Shown in pieces: positions 18,603 to 27,600 of a DNA stretch of 60,386 bases. The stretch is from Nostoc sp. LEGE 06077 (lineage in GTDB: Bacteria; Cyanobacteriota; Cyanobacteriia; Cyanobacteriales; Nostocaceae), in the NCBI RefSeq assembly GCF_015207705.1, contig NZ_JADEWI010000043.1:1-60386 (forward strand), written 5' to 3'. The notes under the pieces were generated by a model. That model ran no database searches. It was not told where the DNA came from and was given only the letters and a program-made list of their open reading frames with translations. The position numbers were made by a program, and so were the translations under genes. How positions within the stretch are numbered: position 1 is the first letter of the stretch; each line of letters begins with the position of its first letter.

Positions 18603-19793
18603 TTATGAAATTGTTACCTCTTCAAATAACTCATCGCTATCAAGCAGATGTACGAAATCCATTTCGATATTTGTGAGATCAGGCTTGTAAAAGACTACAA
18701 GTAGAACCACTCTAGGTTTATCACTATAGTTCCATACTGTATGTTCATAGGATGGATCAAAGAATAAACACTTCCCTTCTTCCCAAGTACGCAACTCTCC
18801 ACCAACGCTAATACCACAATTTTCAGGAATGGAAAGACCGAGTTGACAAATTATAAAAGAACTTGCTGGATCGCGATGAGGTTTAACAAACTCCCCTGGT
18901 TTAAGAACTAATAATTCTGCGGTTTCCAGTCTTGTATGATTTGAAATAAGCTCTAATATTTCTAGTGTTTTAGGGAAATATGTATTAGTTTTATCAACCT
19001 TTTTACCTCCTTGAATTAAATAGATAGAATCCCATCCGCCCATATTAACACCAGGGTAGTAATATGGTTTTAGTAAAGTATTAATTTCCCTAGCTTGAAT
19101 AGCTTCTTGCTGAATTATTTTATAATTATCCTCCAGCAGTTTCACTTTAGGTAAATCGCTTATTTCATACCAAGGTTTAGAAGTAATTCCTATTACTGTA
19201 AATCCTTGTGAAGGAGGAAGTGGATTAGCAATGGGCTTGTTATAAGCAAGAGCAATAGAATTTTCAATTCTTTTGAGAGCTTCTGAACCATATTTCTTCC
19301 TAAGCTCGGACAGTTTACTTTGGCTTTGGATGTATGTTTTCCTATCTTTGAGGATTTCTCTTATAGCTATCCCAATCAGAAGAAGTGTTGCTAGTGTTGC
19401 TAGTATTCCAGCTAAGAATAAAGGGGATAAATTCACTATTAAAATATCGCCGAATTTCTTCGTTAAGAGTATCCCATTAGTTGTATATGCTCCAAGCAGG
19501 CATAAGACCAAGATTGGGATAATAAACCACTTTTGAAAAATCACTTTTTTTGAAGCATAAACGCTAAATATAGACTTTGCAAAAGACTCCCAGAATAATC
19601 CTATCCATAAAGCTGATATTGCATATAAAAGACAGAATACAAAAGAAATTACTGAATCTGAAATGTCAAAAACCCCATCAATTTTCATGACATAAAGAAA
19701 TGTAGATAGCATCCCAACAACTAAGAACCCTAGTTGACATAGCAACAAAAATACTAAGTATTTTTTACCACTTATACCGTATGTACTGAGCAT
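18603..19793 (-). CDS. Membrane-anchored aspartyl/asparaginyl beta-hydroxylase (AspH/LpxO) family dioxygenase
   Basis: This 396-aa protein has about four hydrophobic segments in its first 145 residues (near 12-36, 47-68, 88-108 and 118-145). A soluble C-terminal domain follows, with the AspH signature H306-R-D308 (KPHRDPASS), His351 (SYEHTVWNYSD) and Arg361. This matches the Fe(II)/2-oxoglutarate facial triad and cosubstrate residues. Relatives either beta-hydroxylate Asp/Asn residues or, as in LpxO, hydroxylate lipid acyl chains. It is unrelated in fold subtype to the three TauD-like enzymes of the cluster. It lies 52 bp after the KR-containing PKS. Because the product begins with a fatty acid and this enzyme is in the membrane, it could hydroxylate the acyl chain or the finished lipopeptide. 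Hydroxylation of an Asp residue is the alternative. Confidence 0.85.
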   Translation of the reverse strand: MLSTYGISGKKYLVFLLLCQLGFLVVGMLSTFLYVMKIDGVFDISDSVISFVFCLLYAISALWIGLFWESFAKSIFSVYASKKVIFQKWFIIPILVLCLLGAYTTNGILLTKKFGDILIVNLSPLFLAGILATLATLLLIGIAIREILKDRKTYIQSQSKLSELRKKYGSEALKRIENSIALAYNKPIANPLPPSQGFTVIGITSKPWYEISDLPKVKLLEDNYKIIQQEAIQAREINTLLKPYYYPGVNMGGWDSIYLIQGGKKVDKTNTYFPKTLEILELISNHTRLETAELLVLKPGEFVKPHRDPASSFIICQLGLSIPENCGISVGGELRTWEEGKCLFFDPSYEHTVWNYSDKPRVVLLVVFYKPDLTNIEMDFVHLLDSDELFEEVTIS

Positions 19794-19845
19794 AAAATCA
19801 CCTCAAAGACTTACAAAAAATCGTGAATTTTGATGAAACAACTAA

Positions 19846-22800
19846 CTACTTTTGTAAAGCAATGATTGCTTGTACTTCTTCTTCTGAAAGTTGCTCAATT
19901 TCAGCTAGAGCTTTTACTAGCTTTTCTTGCTCTGTCTTTTCTGCTAGATTTTGGACAATAACTTCAGCTAATTCAGCAATAGTAGGAGAATTAAAAAAGC
20001 CCTTATAGGAAAGTTCTACTTGAAAGCTTTTGCACAGTTGAGAAACAAGCTGGGTAGCAAATAAAGAATCTCCTCCTAATTCAAAGAAATTATCATGAAT
20101 ACCTATACGATCAATACCAAGAAGTTGTTGCCAAATGTCAGCTAGGTTTATTTCTATTTCGTCGCGAGGAGCAACATAAACATTATCTAAATTTGGACGG
20201 GGATGACTGGCTCTATTTCGGTTTAGTTGGGCTAATTTTTCTTCTATAGATTTATCGGATCTATTTGCCTGAATTTGGCTGTATAAATCTTGGACAGAGA
20301 CAAGAATTTGCGGCAAATTACTACTAGATAAAACTCGATCAAATACCTCTATACCATCTTCCACAGTCATTCCTATCATTAATTCTTCGCCTGTAATATT
20401 TTTATGTCTTTGTTCAACAGCAACGGCCATTCCTAAACTATTCCATCTATCCCAATTAATAGAGGTAATGAAATTACTATATTGTGCGGCGTGATAGTGA
20501 GCGAAGGCATCTAAGAAGGCATTTTCGGCGATATAATCAACTAGTCCTGATGCACCGATAAAGGAAGAAAGTGAGGAACAAAGTACAAAGAAATCAAGTT
20601 TGGTATTTTGGAAAATTTCATTTAATACTCTTGTTCCTTGGACTTTTGGTGCTAAAGCATCAGCTGCAATTTCTTTGGTTTTGAGTTGAATCATTCCTCC
20701 GCCTAAAACTGCGGCTGCATGAATTACTCCATTAATTTGACCAAATTGCAAATTTGCGGCTTTCACTAATACTGACATTTGCTCATAATTGGCAACGTCA
20801 GCGTTAACTATCATTATTTCTGCACCACAAGCTTGCAAATTTTGTAATTTCTGAATTTTCTGGCTAATTACATTTTGTGCATCATGGGTTGATCGCCACT
20901 GCGTCCATTCATTTGCTTGAGGAAAAGGCGATCGCCCGACTAAAATTAATTTAGCTTGTACCGTCTTGGCTAGATATTCAGCTAAGGCTAGTCCCACACC
21001 ACCCAAACCGCCAGTGATTAAATAGACTCCGTTTTGCTTTAAACGCTGATTTTCCTGAATTGGGGTGTCTAATTTAACCGTTGCAAAATCTTGCACCCAG
21101 CGATGATGTCCTCGGTAAGCAATCACCTGTTCAGATGGTTGCAAAGAAATTTCTGTAACTAGTTGGTTGATTAGTTGCTGTTCTTGCCAACTATCTATTC
21201 TGGGCAGCACTACATCAATACTGCTACAAGTAATATGGGAATATTCTTGGGGAATGACCTTACAAGGCCCCATTATTAAAGCTTTTTCTGGACACAGTTG
21301 TTCGGAACCTGTCACCGTTTGTAGATGATTGGCGATAACCCGAATATCTAAGGTATCTTTTGGATAAGATTCGGCGATCGCTTGAGTCAAAAACAGTAAG
21401 CTATAAAAGCCCAAGGATTCATACTGTTGTGATGTCAAGTACCCTGGATGATCTGGAGTAACGCTCCATAAGTGAAGAATATTGCTGGGAGTTTGACCTA
21501 ATTTGCGAAGTTCTTGACAGAGCAACTTGTAATTTTGTGGTTGCTCTGGGTTAATTGTATATGAGCGATCGCTGTCACTCATATATACTTCGCCAACTTT
21601 GACGGTAATTACCTCACCATCTGCTAATTTCAATCGCTGAACTATTTTTTCACCCAAACCGCACTCATCCACAAACACTAACCAGCATTTTGATTGAGTT
21701 GTTTTGATTTCATTTGCTAACTTGGGTAGAGTAGCACGTTTCCAAGCAGGAGTATAAAACCAGTCAGCAATGTTAGGGTTTTTACTTAATAAAACCAGAT
21801 TTTCTTCACTTGGCTTGTGGTCAATAAGTGCAGTAGGTGCAGAATCAGTTGTAATTGATGAAAATTGTTTTTCTAATTGTGCTTTAAATCTCTGTTGCGG
21901 TGCTTCTACCCAATAACGCTGACGTTCAAAAGGATAGGTAGGTAAGGGGATATGGTAAGGTTTTTCGTGGCGATAAAAACTCGACCAATCAACTTTAATT
22001 CCTTGCAACCATAGGCGACCCAAAGTATTGAATATAAATGCGACATCTGACTTTTGTTCTTGGGGATGGCGGAGTGAAGTGAGAGTAACTACCTCTGGTT
22101 TTTGATGTTGCTTGACAAAGGTAGTTAAAGTTCTGCCAGACCCCACCTCTAAAAATATGCGTTCTGGTTGCTGGAGTAACTCAGTGATTCCTGCACTAAA
22201 TAGGACGGTTTGACGCAAATGTTTTGCCCAATATTCGGGGTTTGTGGCGGTAGTTGCATCTATCCATGTCCCGCTAACATTCGAAATAAAGGGAATTTGG
22301 GGAGGATGGAGAGGAATTTGTTGTAAAAGTTGCGTCAATGGCTCAACAACTGCATCCATCATCGGAGAATGAAAAGCGTGAGATGTGTGCAGTCGGCGAT
22401 AATTTATCCCTTGCTGTTGTAATTTTTTTTCTAATTGAGCGATCGCATCTATCGTACCTGAAACTACACAGCTTGATGGTGAATTACTCGCAGCTAAAGC
22501 CAGTTCTTTACCCAAAAAAGGTAGAATTTCTGACTCAGACATTTGCACCGATAGCATCGCACCGCCTGGCTGTTGTTGCATCAAACGTCCGCGAGTAGCC
22601 ACTAGCTTTAAGGCATCTTCTAAACTAAAAACTCCCGCTAAAGTTGCGGCTACATATTCCCCAATACTATGACCAATCATCGCTTCTGGATGTACACCCC
22701 AAGTCATCCATAATTTGGCTAAAGCATACTCAATCACAAATAAAGCAGGCTGGGCTATAGCAGTTTGGGTTAGTTCTGGAGTCTGCATTGCTTGGGGATA

Positions 22801-24558
22801 AAGTACCTCACGTAAATCAAGATTTAGGTGTGGTTTGAGCAGTTCAGCACAATCATCAATTTGTTCTCTAAACTCTGGTTGACTTTCATAAAGTTCTCTG
22901 CCCATATCCACATACTGAGAACCCTGCCCAGGAAGCATAAATACCACTGGACTATGACCAGATTTTTGGTAATGGGTGAAAACTTCTGGACTATCTGAAG
23001 ATGTGAAAGCTGTAATGGTATGTTCAAGATTTTGACACACCAAAATCCGCCGATGTTCAAAAGCTTTCCGACCAACAGCCAAAGTATAAGCCACATCACC
23101 CAAATTTAAATCTTGATTTTGCTGCAAGTGTTGGACTAAATTCTCTGTCGCCGTCTCTAGGGCTGTCCTAGTTTTTGCCGACAGTACCAACAACTGAAAT
23201 CTCTCCTGCACCCCTGCACCCCTGCACCCCTGCCCTAAAACTGGTGCTTCTTCAAGAATGACATGAGCATTTGTTCCCCCAATACCAAAAGAACTCACCC
23301 CCGCACGTCGCGGAGTGCCGTTAGTTTGCCAATCTGTTAGTTGAGTATTGACATAAAAGGGACTATTCGCAAAATCAATTTGGGGATTTGGTGCTTCATA
23401 GTGGAGGCTGGGTGGTATTTTTTGATGCTTGAGTGCCAAAACTGTCTTAATTAAACCTGCTATTCCAGCCGCCGCATCCAAATGCCCAGTATTGCTTTTT
23501 AAAGAACCAATGGCACAAAAGCCGGTTTTCTCAGTACTGACGCGAAAAGCTTCAGTTAAAGCCGCAATTTCTATCGGATCTCCTAAAGATGTGCCTGTAC
23601 CGTGGGCTTCAATATAGGTGATGGTTTCCGGTGCAACTTCAGCGACAACTTGAGCCGTTCTAATAACTTTGGCTTGAGTATCGATACTGGGTGCGGTAAA
23701 GCTGACCTTTTGTGAACCATCGTTATTAGTTGCAGAACCTTTAATTACTGCATAAATGGTATCTTGATCTGCGATCGCATCTTCTAATCTCTTTAACACC
23801 ACAATGCCCACACCTTCACCGCCAACAGTTCCCTGTGCTTTGGCATCAAAAGCCCGGCAATGTCCATCAGGCGAGCCTATGCCCCCTTCTTTATAAAAAT
23901 AGCCATGTTTTCGCAATGCACTAATAGAAACACCACCAGCTAAAGCCATGTCACATTCTCCATTCAAGAGACTTTGACAAGCTAAGTGGACTGCAACTAA
24001 CGAAGTTGAACAAGCAGTTTGAATGGTATAACTTGGCCCCTGAAAATTAAATTTGTAAGAAACACGAGTACTTAAAAAATCTTTATCACCACCAATGGCT
24101 ATTTGATGAGCATCAACAGAATTACGAATATTTTCATTTATATAAACATTAAATAAGTAGCCACTCAAACTACTACCACCATAAACACCAATAGACCCAG
24201 GATAATTTTCTGAGTTATAACCAGCATTTTCTAAAGCTGACCAAGCACATTCTAAAAACAGTCGATGTTGTGGATCAGTAATTTCTGCTTCTTTGGGAGT
24301 GAACCCAAAAAATGGTGCATCAAATAATTCCGCCTCTGCTAATACACCTCTAGCTTTCACATATTTTGGATTCTCCACAACAACTGGATCGATCCCTGAA
24401 CTTATCAGTTCTTCATCTGTAAAAAAGCTAATTGACTCCACACCCGCTTCTAAATTCTGCCAGAACTCTTCAATATTTTTCGCCCCAGGAAAACGCCCTG
24501 CTAAACCAATAATTGCTATTTCTGACCCATTTTGCTCAAATGTTGTTGAATCATCCAT
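19846..24558 (-). CDS. PKS module KS-AT-KR-ACP
   Basis: This 1570-aa protein reads KS (about 10-440), AT (about 530-850), KR (about 940-1400) and carrier protein (about 1465-1540). The KS has TACSTSL near 179, EAHGTGT and SNTGHLDAAAG. The AT has GHSIGEY near 629 and HAFH, the malonyl-CoA type. The KR has GGLGGVG near 1186 and the Ser-Tyr-Asn set in SSLSSFIGASGLVDYIAENAF. The carrier has LGGDSL near 1496. No aminotransferase is present here, so the beta-keto group should become a hydroxyl. The C-terminal tail (EQLSEEEVQAIIALQK) looks like a docking peptide for the stand-alone C protein. It follows the ACP-aminotransferase-C-A-T protein by 48 bp, a gap occupied by a dispersed repeat. Confidence 0.94.
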   Translation of the reverse strand: MDDSTTFEQNGSEIAIIGLAGRFPGAKNIEEFWQNLEAGVESISFFTDEELISSGIDPVVVENPKYVKARGVLAEAELFDAPFFGFTPKEAEITDPQHRLFLECAWSALENAGYNSENYPGSIGVYGGSSLSGYLFNVYINENIRNSVDAHQIAIGGDKDFLSTRVSYKFNFQGPSYTIQTACSTSLVAVHLACQSLLNGECDMALAGGVSISALRKHGYFYKEGGIGSPDGHCRAFDAKAQGTVGGEGVGIVVLKRLEDAIADQDTIYAVIKGSATNNDGSQKVSFTAPSIDTQAKVIRTAQVVAEVAPETITYIEAHGTGTSLGDPIEIAALTEAFRVSTEKTGFCAIGSLKSNTGHLDAAAGIAGLIKTVLALKHQKIPPSLHYEAPNPQIDFANSPFYVNTQLTDWQTNGTPRRAGVSSFGIGGTNAHVILEEAPVLGQGCRGAGVQERFQLLVLSAKTRTALETATENLVQHLQQNQDLNLGDVAYTLAVGRKAFEHRRILVCQNLEHTITAFTSSDSPEVFTHYQKSGHSPVVFMLPGQGSQYVDMGRELYESQPEFREQIDDCAELLKPHLNLDLREVLYPQAMQTPELTQTAIAQPALFVIEYALAKLWMTWGVHPEAMIGHSIGEYVAATLAGVFSLEDALKLVATRGRLMQQQPGGAMLSVQMSESEILPFLGKELALAASNSPSSCVVSGTIDAIAQLEKKLQQQGINYRRLHTSHAFHSPMMDAVVEPLTQLLQQIPLHPPQIPFISNVSGTWIDATTATNPEYWAKHLRQTVLFSAGITELLQQPERIFLEVGSGRTLTTFVKQHQKPEVVTLTSLRHPQEQKSDVAFIFNTLGRLWLQGIKVDWSSFYRHEKPYHIPLPTYPFERQRYWVEAPQQRFKAQLEKQFSSITTDSAPTALIDHKPSEENLVLLSKNPNIADWFYTPAWKRATLPKLANEIKTTQSKCWLVFVDECGLGEKIVQRLKLADGEVITVKVGEVYMSDSDRSYTINPEQPQNYKLLCQELRKLGQTPSNILHLWSVTPDHPGYLTSQQYESLGFYSLLFLTQAIAESYPKDTLDIRVIANHLQTVTGSEQLCPEKALIMGPCKVIPQEYSHITCSSIDVVLPRIDSWQEQQLINQLVTEISLQPSEQVIAYRGHHRWVQDFATVKLDTPIQENQRLKQNGVYLITGGLGGVGLALAEYLAKTVQAKLILVGRSPFPQANEWTQWRSTHDAQNVISQKIQKLQNLQACGAEIMIVNADVANYEQMSVLVKAANLQFGQINGVIHAAAVLGGGMIQLKTKEIAADALAPKVQGTRVLNEIFQNTKLDFFVLCSSLSSFIGASGLVDYIAENAFLDAFAHYHAAQYSNFITSINWDRWNSLGMAVAVEQRHKNITGEELMIGMTVEDGIEVFDRVLSSSNLPQILVSVQDLYSQIQANRSDKSIEEKLAQLNRNRASHPRPNLDNVYVAPRDEIEINLADIWQQLLGIDRIGIHDNFFELGGDSLFATQLVSQLCKSFQVELSYKGFFNSPTIAELAEVIVQNLAEKTEQEKLVKALAEIEQLSEEEVQAIIALQK

Positions 24559-24570
24559 TTTTCTATAATT

Positions 24571-24600
24571 CCTCTGCGCCCTCTGCGTCTCTGTGGTTCG
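24571..24600. repeat. Dispersed CTCTGCG-type intergenic repeat
   Basis: A short sequence (CCTCTGCGCCCTCTGCGTCT...) fills the spacer between two megasynthase genes. An inverted relative occurs at 29858-29888 and another at 45769-45786, each also in a spacer of this operon. This is a well-populated intergenic repeat class in filamentous cyanobacteria and has no evident coding function. Confidence 0.65.
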
Positions 24601-24606
24601 TTTTTC

Positions 24607-27600
24607 TCAAATACTTCTAGCTGACTTCATTTTTTGCAACCGTTTTTTCTGCTGTTCCTTTGCAGAAGTAATTTTTTCAACCTGATTATCTTCCTGCTGA
24701 TCCAATACAGGTTGATTTTTTAACTTACTCAAATAATCTGCCAAATAGCTGATAGTTGGATATCTAAATAAATCCAGCATCGATAAATCAATTGGAAATA
24801 TTTTTCGCAATTCACTGTGAACCTTAATTAGCAGCAATGAATGACCACCAATTTCAAAAAAATTATCGTGAATGCCAATACTTTCTAAATTCAAAGCTTT
24901 TTCCCAAATCTTCGCAATAGTTTGTTCTACCTCCGTTTGCGGTATGACATAATTAGGTGCAAATTCTGGACGAAATTTTTCTGGGTTAGGTAGTGCAAGC
25001 CGATTTATTTTGCCGTTTGGCGTAATCGGTAAACTTTCTAAAATGACAAAGTTAGAAGGAATCATGTATTCTGGCAGATGTTCCTTCAAAAAGCTTCGCA
25101 GTTGAGTAGCTGTTAGTTGTGGCTTTAACAGAGAACTGACATATCCTACTAACTGTTTATCACCTTGTTCATCCTCCCAAACTTTTACTACCGCTTCGCC
25201 AACATTTGGATGTTGATTTAATTGCGCTTCCACTTCGCCTAATTCAATCCGAAAACCGCGAATTTTAACTTGTTCATCAACTCGTCCTAAAATTTCAATT
25301 TCACCATCAGGTAAATAACGCGCTAAGTCACCTGTTTGATAAAGGCGTGTTCCCGGTTCATTACTAAAAAGGTTAGGAATAAATTTTTCTGCTGTTAATT
25401 GAGGTTGATTGAGATATCCCCTCGCAACACCCATCCCACCTATATATATTTCCCCAGGTATCCCAATAGGAGTAGGTTGGAAATAAGCATCTAATATATA
25501 AACTTGTACGTTATCGATTACTTTACCAATTGGCACTTCTTTTAATGCAACATTGAATTCATCTAAATTTGATAAATTGCTAATAGTTGTCCCAATTGTT
25601 GCTTCTGTAGGCCCGTAAGAATTAATTAATTGAACTTTTTTATTTACCCGTTGTCGCCAAATTGCTAATCGCTGTGGTAATGCCTTTTCTCCACCAATAA
25701 TTACTAATCTTATTGCTTTAGGTAGTACTAATTTATCATCAAGTTCAGCAGTTATTTGATGCCAAAAGGCTGTAGGTAAAGCTAATACCGTTATTTTAAA
25801 CTGACGACACTGTTCTAAAAAGGCTGGTACTGAACTCAACATTGAATCATTCCGCAGCACTAATTTAGCACCAACAACCAAACTAGTAAATATTTCCTCT
25901 GCCGCTACATCGAAGCAAATTGAGGCAAATTGTAGGATGATATCACTCGTCTTCATCCCATATTTAACAATCGCTGTTCGTGTATAATTTACTAAAGAAT
26001 GATGTTGTACCATCACTCCTTTTGGTTTACCTGTAGAACCTGAAGTATAAATCACATAAGCTAAGTTTGCATCTGTTACTTTTATCTCCAAACTTTCCTG
26101 AGTTTCTTGAGAAATTAACTGCCAATCTGCATCTAAGTAAATAGTTTGATGCTGATGTTGAGGTAGCCATTCCTGCAATCTTTGTTGAGTTAATACTAAC
26201 GATAAATTAGCATCTGCCAACATGAAACTCAATCGTTCTTGGGGATATGCTGGATCAAGTGGTAGGTATGCACCACCTGCTTTCAAAGTCCCTAAAATTC
26301 CCACAATCATTTCTAAAGAACGCTCAACACATATTCCTAACAAAATATCTGGTTTCACACATTTTTTTCTCAGGTAACGTGCTAGTTGATTAGCTTTATG
26401 ATTAAGTTCTTGATAGGTTAAATATTGGTTATCAAATAATACTGCGATCGCATCTGGTGTTTTCTCTGCCTGAATTTCAAATAACTGATGAATACATTTG
26501 TCTTGAGGATAACCTGCCTGAGTATTATTCCACTCTACTAGTAACTGTTGCTTTTCAATCTTTGTGAGTAATAGTAGTTTTGAAATCCGTTGTTGAGGAT
26601 TGGCAACTATACTTTCTAATAAAGTCATATAATGCTTAACCCAGCGCTGAATTGTTTCAGATTTGAATAAATCTGTGTTATATTCCAGTTCCAGTAAAAG
26701 TCCAGTATTGCTCTGAATAATGTTCAAATCAATATCGAACTTAGCGCTAGTATTAGAGTTTTTTATAACTTCTAATTCATAATCTAAATTATCTAGCTCA
26801 AATTGTGATTTATCCAAGTTAAAGCCAACTGTAAATAAAGGATTGCGGCTTTGGTCTCGCAGCAGATTTAAATTCTTAACTAACTTGATAAAAGGATAAA
26901 CTTGATGGTCGTAGGCTGCTAATAATTGCTCTTTAACATAACTTAGATAATCTGTAAAAACTGGTGATTTATCGACTTGAATACGGATTAGTAATAAATT
27001 TACACAGTGACCAACCAGACAATTATGATTAACTAAAGATTGCCCTGCCGAAGCAATACCTACAACGATATCATTTTGATTACTTAATCGCTGTAATAAA
27101 ACCATATATCCAGCTAAAAGTGTGCTGAACAAAGTACACTTACACTCTTCGCTTAAGCTTTTCAGTTGGTGATATAAAGCAGTATTGATTGAAAGAGTTT
27201 CTATAGCTCCATTATATGTATTTACTAAGGGTCTAGTCTTATCATCTGGTAAATTTAACACTGGAACTGAGCCAGAAAATTGCTTTAGCCAATAAGCTTC
27301 AGCTTTTGCCATTTCTGGAGTTGTTTGCTGGAGTGTTTGCCACTGAACATACTCGCTATATTGCATTGGCTGGGGAAGTTCACAAGTTCTACTTTGAGAC
27401 TCGGCCGCATAAATTGCTGCTAACTCTCGTAGTATAATTGCCATCGACCAACCATCAGCGACAATGTGATGAATCGTGAGAACTAAAAGGTGATGACTTG
27501 GCTCTAACTTGATGATATGAAACCGCAGTAAAGGGGTTTTTTCTAAGTCAAAAGTTTCTTGAGCTTCTTGTTTTAAAAATTCTGCTAACTGAGCTAGACG

